A DNA stretch of 64,000 nt from Pinus tabuliformis (taxonomy: Eukaryota > Streptophyta > Pinopsida > Pinales > Pinaceae), in the NCBI GenBank assembly GCA_031772625.1, contig CM062808.1, positions 471,817,655 to 471,881,654 on the forward strand, written 5' to 3'. The notes under the pieces were generated by a model. The model did not search any database and was not told where the DNA came from. It saw nothing but the letters and a program-made list of their open reading frames with translations. Both the position numbers and the translations under genes were made by a program. Shown piece by piece: positions 35,021 to 46,178 of the stretch (its first letter is position 1; each line of letters begins with the position of its first letter).

Positions 35021-35727
35021 TTGAACGATGTGACAAAGCTGAATTGCAACATGATGATTAAATCAATGTGTTGCATGACAGCCGAGGCCAAAGATCCACT
35101 GACATATGATAGATTGATAGCAGTGGATGAATTCTTGAGAAAGTTTGAGAGCGCAGTACTGGAGCACCAGCGGTTTGATGCATTGAAGTGGGTGTTGCAT
35201 GCGACACCTATGCATTGGTGGGGAACACATCAAGGAACTTTTGAAAACTGGCACGACTGTAGGATGATGATGCAGCTACAATTTGGGGAATCAGAACTAC
35301 AAATAGCAGATAAATATGATGGACACAATTACCCATGTACACACCTCACAAAATGGACCAAGGCCTGTGGAGAAGAACCTCATCCTGAATGGGTACACCT
35401 ATTCTACCATACCTTGGATGTCATACCGAGGAACTGGTACACTCAGACAGAACTCCAACATGGTACGGGTGAATGGGATGTCTTACGTAGGGATTTTTGT
35501 TAACATTCACCTTTGAAGACCCATGGTCGGATACTGTTGACGATGCGCTAAAAGCCGTGAAAGCCGCCATCTTCAAAATACCACAGGAACCACGGGAAGT
35601 AGTTCAACTAGTATGGTCAACCCAATTAAGTCATGCCCTAGAATGTTATAACATACAGGTAGAGGAGGATGATGACGACCCCCAAAACATTAATATTCCA
35701 AAAACTGAAGGGAGCTGTGAAGTTTGA
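35021..35727 (+). pseudogene. E2: second capsid-like domain between protease and RT
   Basis: A 160-codon frame starts LTYDRLIAVDEFLRKFE and reads FDALKWVLHATPMHWWGTHQ, FENWHDCRMMMQLQFGE, HLTKWTKACGEEPHPEWVHL and DVIPRNWYTQTELQ. It continues in the next frame with FEDPWSDTVDDALKAVKAAI. The W-rich helix pattern followed by a W-x-D/C-x3-M-x4-F block resembles the retrotransposon Gag (capsid) fold. Position between the protease and RT is unusual. Gag-like identity is an inference from the pattern; an unrelated spacer domain is possible. Confidence 0.55.
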
Positions 35728-35879
35728 CAACCACCAATTGAGGACCCCGACATCACTACGCCATTGAAGACAAAGCAAGTAAACATTGGTACTGATGCCG
35801 AGCCGAAGTACGCGATGCTTGGGGATTATTGGGATGATGCTATGGTGGATAAGGTCGTCGAGTTACTCTGCAAATATTA

Positions 35880-36830
35880 GGATTTGTTCCCAACCAAAAT
35901 CATGGATTTAAAGGGGATCATTGGCAATTTAGGGATGATGAAGATTACTCTAAAACCAGATGCAAAGCTAGTTAAGCAGCGACCTTGCTGGTTGAATCCA
36001 AAGTAAAAAGAAAAGGTCTGCGAAGAGTTGGACAAGATTCTTGCATCAAGAATAATCGAACCAATGGAAGAATCCCACTGGGTGAGTCCTATGGTAGTAG
36101 AGGAGAAAAAACAGAAGGGTGAAATTCAAATCTGCGTGGACCTCAGGAAGCTCAACGACGCATGTGTTCATGACCCATTCTCTACGCTGTTTGCATATGA
36201 AGTAATGGAAAATGTTGGTAGATAGGAAGCTTACTCATTCATGGATGGTTTCTCAGGGTACCATCAGATCAAGATCGCACCAAAAGATAGGAGCAAGACA
36301 ACCTTTGTAATCGAATGGGGCTATTTTCAATACACTGTTATGCCTTTTGGACTGAAGAATACGACAACGATATTTTTGTGTGTAGTGGTGGCTGCGTTCA
36401 AAGAATTCATACACAAGTTTTTGGAGGTCTATTTTGATGATTGGACTGTATTTTGGTTAGTTAAAAACCATATAGCGAGATTACGGTTAATGCTGGATAC
36501 TTGGCGATGACACCAGATTGCGCTGAATCTTAAGAAGTGCACCTTGTTCATCCCCTTTGGAAATTTGCTCGGCCATGTGGTCTACAAATAAGGCCTGATG
36601 GTGGATCCTATGAAGATTGCTATTATTCTCAATCTAGAAGCACCGCGAAGTGTCAAACAACTACACGCTACATTGGGACACACTGATTACTATCGAAAGT
36701 TTATTAATAGCTATGCACAAATCACGATGCCAATGGAACAATTGTTGAAAAAAGACGCTACATATTGTTGGAATGATGATTGTAAGGAAAGTCTGGAGGT
36801 TCTCAAGGAAAAAATGGCATTCGACCCCAT
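35880..36830 (+). pseudogene. E2: reverse transcriptase
   Basis: Motifs in order are EPMEESHWVSPMVVEEKKQK, ICVDLRKLND (catalytic Asp), FMDGFSGYHQIKIAPKDRSK, TVMPFGLKN, VYFDDWTVF (YxDD box with Phe), LKKCTLFIPFG-like, LLGHVVYK, then LEAPRSVKQLHATLGHTDYY and LLKKDATYCWNDDC of the connection. RT copies element RNA into DNA. Stops at 36001, 36223, 36508 and 36589 and internal shifts break it. Confidence 0.9.
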
Positions 36831-37345
36831 TTTGGTCTTTCCAAATGGGACATCGAATTTCATGTACATGTTGATGCGTTGTGTATCGCGTTGGGCGTTG
36901 TACTCACGCAGGAAGTTGCAAAAGGCATCGATCACCCGATCGCGTTTGCAAGTTGGTAGTTGTCCAAAGCTGAAAAGAACTATTCTACTACTGAGCGCGA
37001 AGGATTGGTGATGGTATACACCCTCTAGAAATACTACCACTATCTACTTGGTGGGAACTTTAAGATGTATATCGATCATTTCACATTCAAATACTTGGTG
37101 AACAAGCCTATGTTGGGGTGGCGCATATGCAGATGGTTGTTATTGTTTCAAGAGTATGACTTCGAGGTCATCCTAAAGCCAGGATGCTTAAATGTAGGAC
37201 CAGATCACCTATCACGAATTGAGAATGGCAAGGAGCCAACAAATTTTGATGAAGGACTACCTGATGCACAACTCTATGTAGTGTGTGTCGCGCACGGCCA
37301 CTTCGAAGATATCATCCATTTCTCAACCACAAGGACTGCACCATA
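36831..37345 (+). pseudogene. E2: RT-linked RNase H
   Basis: The domain starts near PILVFPNGTSNF and, with frame shifts, includes KLSKAEKNYSTTEREGL-like sequence at 36965-37010, MYIDHFTFKYLVNKPMLGWR and LNVGPDHLSRIENG at the end. No second RNase H is visible in E2. Confidence 0.8.
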
Positions 37346-37469
37346 GGGATATTTATTCCAGCAGAAGAAATAATTGGTGGTACATGCGGTAGATTTTTCT
37401 GTCATCATCGGGCACCTCTACAAAATGGGAACTTACGAGATATTACGAAGATATGTACCTGAATTTAAA

Positions 37470-38520
37470 CGAGGACAGATCCTCGCAGAAGCACATGGGG
37501 AGGCTGCAGGAGGGCACTATGCAGGACGTGCAATGACATAGAAGATTCTTCATGCCAGACTATGGTGGCCAACCCTACATCAAGATTCGAAAGCATAATG
37601 TTGGGCCTGCGACGTATGTCAACGGACTAGGAAACCATTACGAAAGGATGAGATGCTACTCAATCCACAAATGACACTACAACCATTTGAAAAATGGGCA
37701 ATAGACTTTATGGGGCCGATCAAACCTCAAGGGAACATGGGTGTGCTTTACATCATCACCGTGATAGAGTACCTAACTCGATGGGTGAAAGCGCAGTCGA
37801 TTAAGGACTGCACGACTGCCACGGCTGCGAAATTTTTGTTCGAAAATGTGTTGACACGATTTGGATGCCCAAAAATTCTAATGAGTGACTGCGGAACGCA
37901 CTTCCTAAATGAAACTATCAGTGCACTCACCGAAGAGTTCCAGGTGTATCATCAACAAAGTACATTGTACCATCCACAAGCTAATGGGACAGTGGAAGCA
38001 TTCAATAAGATTTTGGAGAATGCGTTGACCAAAGTATGTAACACACAGCAAACCAACTCGGACTTGTGCATAACTACTGTATTATGGGCATTCGAACAAC
38101 CTGTAAGAAATTGATGGGTCAAACACCTTTTAGGTTAGTCAATGGCACAAAAGTAGTCATGCCAATGGAATACATTGTACCCAATCTACGGATCGCAGCA
38201 ATGACAGGCATGGAAAACCGTGAAGTCTTGGAAGAGAGGCTCATGTAATTGGAAGAACTAGAGGAAGAACGGTTTCTGGCAGGATTCCATCAGCAGGTAC
38301 AAAGACAGTGCGAGAAAGCTTGGCATGATCACCATATCAATTTGCACACATTCAAGGTGAATGATTTAGTATTGTTGTATGATAGCAAGTTCAAAAAATT
38401 CCCTGGAAAATTCCGAATGCATTAGTTGGGACCATATGTGGTAAAAGAGTTCACAAACGGAGGTGCGGGCTAGCTCGTCAAATTGAATGGAGAGCCCTTC
38501 CTAGGAAGAATAAATGTCAC
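37470..38520 (+). pseudogene. E2: integrase with GPY-like tail
   Basis: The zinc-binding HHCC module is visible (AHGEAAGGHYAG and CWACDVCQR). The core keeps all three catalytic residues: WAIDFMGPI (Asp), MSDCGTHF (Asp) and ANGTVEAFNK (Glu). The open part is 37653-38114, 153 codons. A frame shift leads to LMGQTPFRLVNGTKVVMPME. The tail reads FKVNDLVLLYDSKFKKFPGK and LGPYVVKE. No chromodomain follows. A few stops remain, but this is the best kept part of E2. Confidence 0.9.
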
Positions 38521-38589
38521 CTAAAGCCCTGCATAGGTGGGCCGGTTGTTTGACTAACCACCTGAAACACAGTCTCACCGCTCCAAATA

Positions 38590-39631
38590 GTTGAAAGAGA
38601 TTGTGGGACTATAAAAAATTCTGTGAGGGAGTTGCGCGACAACGGGGGTGCGTGCAGGGTCGGTATGTCACAGAGATCGCGGTCACACAGAAGGGGTTGC
38701 ACTGCTATGTGGATAAACAAGGAAATGACCATTGCTATCACTGTTCATGACAAGATGTTTGAGTTACAACGAAAAGGAGCGAGCGGTGGGAAATTAAGAC
38801 ATGGAGTCAGAACTAGATTTGAGACGATCTACCAACAATTAGCATTAATGAGCTAGAGAATGGGGGACTAGTCAAATTTGAACTTCAACAGGCCTATAAA
38901 TCACAGCTGGGCATCCACCGAACAAACTGTGGCATCTTGAGAATTAAGTTATTGCGCTCTCCAATAGGTATGGACTCGTCGAACATTAACGATTTGAGCA
39001 TAAACCCCGTATTTGCAACATTGTCAAAAGAGACGCAAGACCTTCTGGATAGCATAATGTCGACGACCAAGGACGTCATGCCGAGCCCAACACCAATGGT
39101 GGGAGATGTACTAGAAATTCCCAGATAGGTAGCAAGATTGGTCCAAATGTCGCTGTGAAAATGACGGTCTAGCAAGCGATCTATGAAATATAAGGGAAAG
39201 ATAGTGAATGTTGAGACAAAAGATGGAAGTTCATCTCTGGGCCACGTGTCCATGATGAGACTTGAAGATTGGGACCTCGCGGATAACAAAAACTCTCTTG
39301 CAAAAAGGCAACACAAGCTTAAGCAGACATTGAGTATATTGACCCAGAGATCGCAAGATTGTTGCTCTTGCACCAAAAGTTCATGCATTTGACATCTCAG
39401 CTAGAGCTAAAATCCTATGAGGGGTCGCTTTTTTTTAACATAGTAGAGTAGAATGAGCATCATCAGTTAAGCGAATTAGTAGGGGCACTGGAGTAGGAGC
39501 TTGAAGAAGCATTACAGGAGGCAATTATGGAGCAACAGATTGTAGTGCTTCACTCATAGGGATGGTGGACCGCGAAGCCTTGGCAGCGCGACTTGCCACA
39601 CTGACGGCGTGACTCGAGACAAGTCACGATG
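38590..39631 (+). pseudogene. E2: 3' ORF after integrase, unrecognised
   Basis: Downstream of integrase, plus-strand blocks read MRELRDNGGACRVGMSQRSR, ITVHDKMFELQRK, SSNINDLSINPVFATLSKET, DLLDSIMSTTKDVMPSPTPM, then LLHQKFMHLTSQLELKSYE and LVGALE-ELEEALQEAIMEQ with stops between. The last part has heptad spacing typical of a coiled coil. Function unknown. Extra ORFs between integrase and the 3' LTR occur in several plant gypsy lineages. Confidence 0.45.
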
Positions 39632-39646
39632 ATTGTGTTGGGGGCC
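39632..39646 (+). promoter_or_regulatory. E2 polypurine tract
   Basis: GATTGTGTTGGGGGCC-type purine-rich sequence ends directly at the 3' LTR start. Confidence 0.5.
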
Positions 39647-40287
39647 TGTTGGGCAGCGGATCCCCCGCATAATGGTTTTGGAGCTTAAAGCCCACAATTT
39701 TGGGTAATGGTATTGTAAAGGCTCCGCGAAGTGCGTGGAGTGTGAATTGCAATGAGTCAAATCAAAGGGTTGTCCACCTAAAATATTGTAATTTAATATA
39801 GAATATGTCGGCTATTGAGTCTTGAAAATGACATTCATTTCCATTACACTTTCACTATTATGTCCACTATATCACCTCCATTTCACCTCCATTTCACTAC
39901 TATGTCACCACATTCATCCCACTTTCATTATCATTGGGCCACATTTATGTTTTTCTAATCTTTATTAATTCTAAGCCTTTTAAGTGAATTTGTGGTTAAA
40001 AATTAGAAAATAATGTGCATATGCTTATACCTAACAAATGGGTTGAGATTGTTGACATGTGTAGGTTGAAAGGAGGCTTCTAGAAGACCCTTATGTGGCA
40101 CTCTAAGGCCAAATTCGAATTTGAGTGGAAAGAATCGTGGGATCATGAGGATATGTGTCACATCTCCTAATTGTATTGTAACTCTAAGAAGACATGTGTC
40201 TTATCAGTTCCTATTTTGATTAGGACTCTAGAGGTAGAGGGAGATATTCATGGACTCTCATTAATGAGATGACTTCTCATCTTTTTG

Positions 40288-40295
40288 TATAAATA
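40288..40295 (+). promoter_or_regulatory. TATA box in the solo-LTR-like insertion
   Basis: GTATAAATAGGAGATCTCTC has the spacing of an LTR promoter. Confidence 0.6.
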
Positions 40296-40774
40296 GGAGA
40301 TCTCTCTCCTTCATTTGTTAGTTTTTAGCTTGTTAGCTTAGAGCTTGGAGTTCTTTAGCTTAGAGTTTGTAGTTCTTCCTTGATGGCTTTTGAAAGCTTT
40401 GGAGAGCTTTGTTGTACTTTGTAATTTTGAAGAATTTGCATAAAGTTTTGATGTTCTCAACATGGAAGGAGATGTGAAGTAGACGTAATGGAGCACATTA
40501 GAATGTAAGGTGAAGTAGATTTCATTTTGTAATTTTGTTTTGATTTCATTATGTCATTTGATTGCTTTCAAGTTTCATAGTTTAGATTTTCCATTCATGC
40601 AATTTTAATTCATGTAAGTGTGTTCAACCAGTTGATTGTAGATTAGTTTTTCTTTACATGTTTTTGCATCAAATAGTGACATGAGATTTGCCTCTATGCT
40701 GACTTTGTTTTTTTTATCTTTTCAATTTCAGTTATGTTTTGATTTCAGTCTTATTCATTTGCTTTGTTAGTTAG

Positions 40775-41115
40775 TTTAGATATCAACTCACTCATGTCAT
40801 TGACGGTTACCTCCGAAAGCCATAACAGGACTAATGGCGAGGGATCGAATTATGAATGTGTAATTTGATTTTAGTTTTACTTTTCTGCAATTAGATATTA
40901 AATTGCTCATATCATTGACGGTTACCTCCGAAAGCCATAGCGGGACTAATGGCGAGGGATCGAATTATGAATGTGTAATTTGATTTTAGTTTTACTTCTC
41001 TGCAATTAGATATTAAATTTCTCATATCATTGACAGTTACCTCTGAAAGCCATAGCAGGACTACTGGCGAGGGATCGAATTATGTATGTGTAATTTGATT
41101 TTGGTTTTACTTTCC
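40775..41115 (+). repeat. 115-bp tandem repeat, about three copies
   Basis: TGACGGTTACCTCCGAAAGC and its variants recur at 40801, 40916 and 41031, a constant 115-bp step. Each unit contains GGCGAGGGATCGAATTATG. Confidence 0.93.
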
Positions 41116-41573
41116 TTGCAATTTTTAATTTCTTTGAGTGCAGTAGCTTAAATCACTTTTCTATATTTAGACAACAGCAGAGATAATAGTTCATGATCAG
41201 TAGTTCATTATTTACTTGTTTGAATAGTAGCACATTTTCCATTCTTGTTCAAGCATTACTGTCATCACTAGTACATTCTAAGACCTTCTGAAGTGTTAAG
41301 TTATGGAAATCATTATAGAGGACATAATTGCCTTAAAATATGTATCCATACTTGCCTTCTAGAGACTTAGGAATAGGATTTCCATTTGCGTTAGACACTT
41401 TAGGAGATCAACAAGAACAAAACCCTAAAACAAAACAAAAACTATAAAACAACGAAGTAAGAAAAAGATTAACTAAGCACATATGTTGCACCACACTTCA
41501 TCAGTTTATGATACCCGGATTGATAATTTATGTAGAGCAATTTAAGACGTTAAATTTACTAGACATCAGCCTA

Positions 41574-41605
41574 CCCATGGTCCGCGGACCATGGGAATGT
41601 ATAAA
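41574..41605 (+). promoter_or_regulatory. E2 promoter: perfect 22-bp palindrome plus TATA box, 3' LTR copy
   Basis: CCCATGGTCCG is followed directly by its reverse complement CGGACCATGGG (41574-41595), then AATG and TATAAATAG at 41600. Confidence 0.75.
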
Positions 41606-42292
41606 TAGAGTGAGGCTCTAAGTGTAGAGGTAGCTTTATTTTGATCTAAAGTGTTATGGGTTCTTGAATGCGATATTCGCTTTGAGTCTGTAAGTCTGGG
41701 TCGTGGTTGGTAGTAGTAAGAGTAGGCTCTGCAGCTGTGTGCGCAGAGGCCTGGTAGAGTCCACAGCTATGTGCGCGGACCCCTGCAGCTGTGCGCACAG
41801 GGTAGGAAGTGGATTGTAACTAGAAAAATCATTAATAAAGATAATTTGGTTTCAGAACATCGCGTATCTATTTCTATATTTCTGTTTATGCATCTGGTTA
41901 CAGTTTATGATTGCATGCATGTTTATTTATGTTGAATGGTAAATGAAAGTGTTGAGCCCTCTTAATTTAGTTCAAGATATATAATAATAATAATAAGCTC
42001 AGTAAAGGGTAAAGAACACTTGCGCCCTCCATTTAAGCCGTGCACAGGTAATTGCACTAGACAGACAGCTGCGCGGAAGTAGCGCAGCACGTAGAGTGGG
42101 ACCGTGAGCCTTCCAAGACCCATCAAGACATCCCAAGGGTGTGGAAACCTGGTTCCAACACCCTCCCATAGTACCTTGGGTGAGACCTTAGCCTACACTC
42201 CACGGACTGTTGTTAAAAGGGTCGGTAGTGCGGAATTTTTTTGGCTAAAACACTTCTGAACCTGGGTCAGACCCCAATAAGCCAACAGTCAT

Positions 42293-43160
42293 GTAGGTCC
42301 CAAGCACCTCAATAGCTCTATTCTCTTTGGTCTTCTCATATGCTTTCACCTGAGCACTGCTAGAAGGTCCCCCTGATTCTTGAGACACTAGTGGAGGAAT
42401 TTAAGGACCCTTGAAGATGTCATGAGCAATAAATGTCTTCCAAGAGATGTTGAGGAAGCTAAGATGATGAAGCACAATCATCTTGATCAGGGAATAATGA
42501 TAGAGATTGCTCATCTGCTAAGGGTATGGCTTTTTCTACACAAAATGGGTCATCTTCTCAATATCCCTGAACAAGAAATAAGGGAGGTTTAACATCCTCA
42601 CCCTAGTAAAATGCATGAGAAGCCGGATGTGATAGGTGTAGACCCTGGAAAATCTGCCCTCACAAGTGAAATGTTTCATGATGATTTTCATCATGGAGAC
42701 ATACTTGTCTTGAAGGAATCTGAAAGGAAAACATCCTTTTACCTCATTTCTGTACCTGGGTTTGATATAAGGCTCATAATAGTGTTCATCCAGGTCCTGT
42801 GCCTTGTACCACTTCTCCCCTACATTCAGAATCCTAGTTGCATCCACAATAATGGAAGGTGAAACTGAAATGTCACCCCAGCAAGAGTCACCTTTTTGTC
42901 CTGAAGATGGGCTAAAAAAATCTTGGTGAGCTCAGGATGGTGTTGAACTATCTCTACCTGTTCGTAGAACTCATAACACCCTAGATGTCTGAAACAAGTG
43001 ATAGCCAACTAAGAGGCCTGCAACTCTCTGAGGTTTGATGGCTCTTCACTGATAATTCTGCCTCCCTTGTGTGGTTTTCTCTGATGTCAAGGTTTATTGT
43101 CGAACTGTCACTGCCGATGTTTTCCTCCTCCTCATAGTTTCTGTCTTCTCTGTCCATGTT
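42293..43160 (-). pseudogene. LTR-resident ORF of E3, copy A, N-terminal half
   Basis: Minus-strand blocks read CYEFYEQVEIVQHHPELTKI, LQDKKVTLAGVTF, then from 42847 ATRILNVGEKWYKAQDLDEH, RNEVKGCFPFRFLQDKY, YTYHIRLLMHFTRVRMLNLP and MIVLHHLSLLNISW-like sequence before the E2 insertion point. Stops and frame shifts separate the blocks. The parallel blocks in copy B (54044-53400) differ in which positions are broken, so a once-intact protein of roughly 550-600 residues is likely. Start codon not fixed. Function unknown; the wording resembles retroelement-associated plant ORFs but I cannot name the family. Confidence 0.55.
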
Positions 43161-44535
43161 TGCAAAGTTTGAGGCTGTGCACTCCTAGAAAAGGGATGAA
43201 GGGAGTGAGTGAGAATGATTTAGGAGTGGGGGAATGGGAAATGACCTTGTGAGGCATTTTGGTGGGCTAGAAAATGAAGGGGAGGGTATGAATCATGAAA
43301 ATGAGGGAGAGAGGTTTGGGTCTTTCTGAAACATAACTTTTGGGATGAAGGATGAGGGGGTATTGAATTTTATGAAGTGATGTAGGGAAGGGGTTTAGGG
43401 TTTTCGTGATAGGTGGTGGGAGAAATAGAGGGGATTAGGGTTTTTATAATGTAATTGAGGGATAAACTAGGGTTTGACATTTGTCATGGTAAATTCCTTC
43501 AAACATTTCAATTTCAACTTCAATGATGAGGTATAGGGAGGGCACTTACTCGTTTGAGAGATGAGAGGGTGGCTTGGGAAGTTTTTATGAAGTTTGAGGC
43601 CTTTCTGGTCTTTGCTATTCAACGTGAAACACCATGCTACAGGCACACAACACCCTCTTGAACATGCAGCACAGTGTTAATTTGCATTTTCGAAAACGCC
43701 CTACGCACATCACCAATCCCTGAATGCGCAACACCACCTCCACTGCCTAAAACGTGTAGCGCCAAACTCCAGAAGTGCAGCACCACTTCCACTGCCTGAA
43801 ACGCATAGCACCAAACTCCAGAAGCACAGTGCCACTTCTCCTTGGCCCAAAACTCACTCAACCACTCCTCTTTTCTTCACTTTTTGACTCCTTCTTTGCC
43901 AAATGAGAATGATGAACTTGAAAATGAAATGTGACACCTTATATAGGAATAGATTTTGATTTTTTACTAGAAAAACCCACTTTCTAATGTTTCTTGGCCT
44001 TTTTCAAATCTCTGTTTTTAATGCCTTCCCTTCTTTGTTCCTTTTCAGGTGGATGATGCTCAACTTGAACTGTTTTTTGCAGTGTTTCTTTGTCTTGTAG
44101 CAAGGAGAGATGCATTGGTGCATCTAGGATCATTTATTACATAAAGTGACTTAAAATTACATAAGAAATACAAGTTAACTCAAAATACTCTATTTTCACC
44201 TCAAAAACATGTTTTTTGAGGTGAAAATTACATTAGCTAAAAAGATAATTATATAGTGAATATGACTTACAAGTCATCATGCTACATTTATTTATCATCC
44301 TCATACCCTTGCTGCCCTTTATTTACATCTCTAAATCATGCCCTTGACCTTGGAAATGAAAGCCTATGACCTAATGAAAATATGCCCTATGACCTAATGA
44401 AAACATGATTTCCAATTGACCATCAAACCATGATTGAAGACAACATGAAGAAGGGTCAACAACAATTCTTTATGAGAGAGAAATTAGATTTTTTGAAAAG
44501 AAGACAACCATCAGTGGATCAGTTTGACATGACCT
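43160..44535. other. E3 LTR non-coding part, copy A
   Basis: The stretch has GGGATTAGGGTTT-type and GCGCAACGCC-type words shared with copy B (54280-55760). No ORF is conserved between the two copies here. Confidence 0.6.
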
Positions 44536-44960
44536 AATGAAATGATGTAAAAATTTCAGTATGGGACCTCTAAAAGGAAAATGCAAAGAGCAAATTTGAT
44601 CCCTAATGGAAGTATGCAAATACTGACACTAACATTGGCCTTATTGGGGATGGCAGCTCCTTGGAGGTGTCAAGAACACCGTAGACCAAGTGCCTAGCTG
44701 ATTGGGCCAATAAGGTCAAATAAACAGAAGACTAAAGCAAGGAAATCCGCCTTTTTTTACAATTTTAGAGAAAAATGACTCACAACCGACTCTAATCTTG
44801 ACTATAAACCAAACCAACCAAACTCAACACAAAACATTCAGGATTTATAGTCTTTACTTTGGGCCCCAAGCTCAAATGACAGTGTACTTGAAATCTTGCA
44901 AGGAAAAGTAAACCGGTATATACAATGAAGGTGAAGTAACTTCAGGGAACAACCTCAAAA

Positions 44961-46010
44961 TTAGTAGTGTTTCAGGAGCCTACCATTCACTAGTCCTCCT
45001 GAGCACTCTTGACCATCCATTTCCTTTATAAAAAAATGCATTCTTTCCTCGATATGCTAAGATCTTATACGGTCCTTTCCATAGATTGTCAAACATACCA
45101 TGCTTCCCTTTTTCTTCATTCTATGCATCCCACTACAGCACTACATCTTCCAGCTGAAACTTTTCTGCTTTGGTTTTGCAGTCATAAATTTTCTTTATCT
45201 TCTCCTGCAATCGTAAAGTGTTTTGGGAAACCTCTTCCCTTATTTGTTGAAGGTGAATCATTTGATTAATTCTGCGCTAAATATCATCCTCTTCGTTGCC
45301 AGCTTCCTGTAATAATCTCATGACCGAGACTGCAAGTGATGTGGGAAATACTATATCAGTACCATAAACCAACTCAAAAGGTGACATACCTATTGATTTC
45401 TTACTGCTCACTCTATCTACCCACAAAGAATTAACAAGCTTTCGATGCCAATTCTTCTTGCTTGCCTCCAACATTTTCTTGATAATGTTCACCAAGGATT
45501 TATTTGATGACTCAACCAATCCATTGCCCTATGGGTAGTATGTCGTGGAGTGACCCAATGTAATATTGTACTTGTTGAAAAACTCGACCATCCTTTTTGA
45601 TTTAAATGCTACTGCATTATCTGTAATAAACTTGTGAGGGCAACCAAAATGAGACAAGATATTAGATTCTAAAAACTGGATAATTAGCATGTCTGTGGCT
45701 TGCCTTGTCAGAATGGCCTCAATCCACTTGGTGAAGTAACCGGTAGCTATCAAAATCCATTTGTGTTGTGCTGATGATGTAGGATGGATTTCTCCTATGA
45801 ATTCAAGTCCCCACTGCTGGAAAGGTGCATTTACTTCAACTGGCTTCAGAGGAAGAGGGAGCAACTTCCTTTTTCCTTGAAAAACTTGGCATTCATGGCA
45901 GCTCATAACCGTCTTATATAAATCTGAAAACGAAGTTGGCCAATAATATCCTGCTCTAAACACTTTGTTATCTATTGTTTTCCAAAACAAATGACCACCA
46001 CAATCACCTC
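44961..46010 (-). pseudogene. E3: integrase and polyprotein C-terminus
   Basis: Reading leftward, the zinc module keeps DFHRGDCGGHLFW and SCHECQVFQG. The core has WGLEFIGEI (first catalytic Asp is Glu), FITDNAVAFKS (Asp) and GNGLVESSNK (Glu), with a TAG just before GNG. SPFELVYGTDIVFPTSL follows, then LWKGPYKI and the ending VNGRLLKHY at TAA 44963-44961. Stops and one changed catalytic residue make it defective. Confidence 0.9.
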
Positions 46011-46178
46011 TATGAAAATCATTAATTACTTACTGAGCTTCATCTTCAACCAAACAATTAAGAAGAACTCCTCCTGGATCTTTCCAATATAGAGCACTAT
46101 TTAAAATGTAGAATTTTGCAGACTTTGTTTTAGTGACCTACCTTTACTTCTTGACATTCCAGGAGGTGGCAAAGGATG

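Larger units (their letters stand above)
39808..41570 (+). mobile_element. Solo-LTR-like insertion in the E2 3' LTR
   Basis: The extra 1753 bp begin TATTGAGTCT and end CTAGACA, flanked by TCGGC (39808-39812) and TCAGC (41566-41570), a 5-bp duplication with one mismatch. The start would be TG in a normal LTR, so one G-to-A change is implied. A TATA box (TTTTTGTATAAATAGG, 40288) and three 115-bp tandem repeats fit an LTR. No coding region. The 5' LTR of E2 supplies the empty-site control. Confidence 0.75.
39647..42287 (+). repeat. E2 3' LTR, interrupted
   Basis: Segments 39647-39812 and 41571-42287 sum to 883 bp, against 880 bp for the 5' LTR, and align with it throughout. The gap is the insertion at 39813-41565. 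Confidence 0.93.
31218..42292 (+). mobile_element. E2: complete Ty3/gypsy element with 5-bp target duplication
   Basis: The element runs from TGTTGGGT at 31223 to AGCCAACA at 42287 and is flanked by GTCAT at 31218-31222 and 42288-42292. Copy B of the host LTR shows the unfilled site (ATTTCATGTAGG near 53445). The order is LTR, primer site, Gag with zinc knuckles, protease, extra capsid-like domain, RT, RNase H, integrase, 3' ORF, polypurine tract, LTR. Its 3' LTR contains a further insertion. Many stops and frame shifts make it defective. Confidence 0.95.
27483..44989 (-). mobile_element. E3 3' LTR (copy A), very long and split by two insertions
   Basis: Segments 27483-28700, 30270-31222 and 42293 to at least 44535 together align in order with the direct copy at 51307-55760. 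Both lie in the same orientation around the minus-strand gypsy coding region 44961-51260, so I read them as its LTRs. Summed visible length is at least 4.41 kb here and 4.45 kb in the other copy. The left edge is probably TGAACCTCAGG (27483) against TGAAAGATTAGG (51307), giving a minus-strand LTR end in TTCA. The right edge lies between 44535 and the polyprotein stop at 44961 and cannot be fixed. Candidate target duplication to the left is TAGAT (27478-27482), not testable in this window. Confidence 0.8.

Noticed and set aside
38894..39388. 164-codon minus-strand frame in E2
   Set aside because: It overlaps the plus-strand 3' ORF of E2, shows no motif and is best read as a shadow frame.
44200..44240. 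Hairpin around AAAAACATGTTTTTTGAGGTG in E3 LTR as a terminator
   Set aside because: A/T-rich palindromes of this length are common here and no function can be supported, although both LTR copies carry it.
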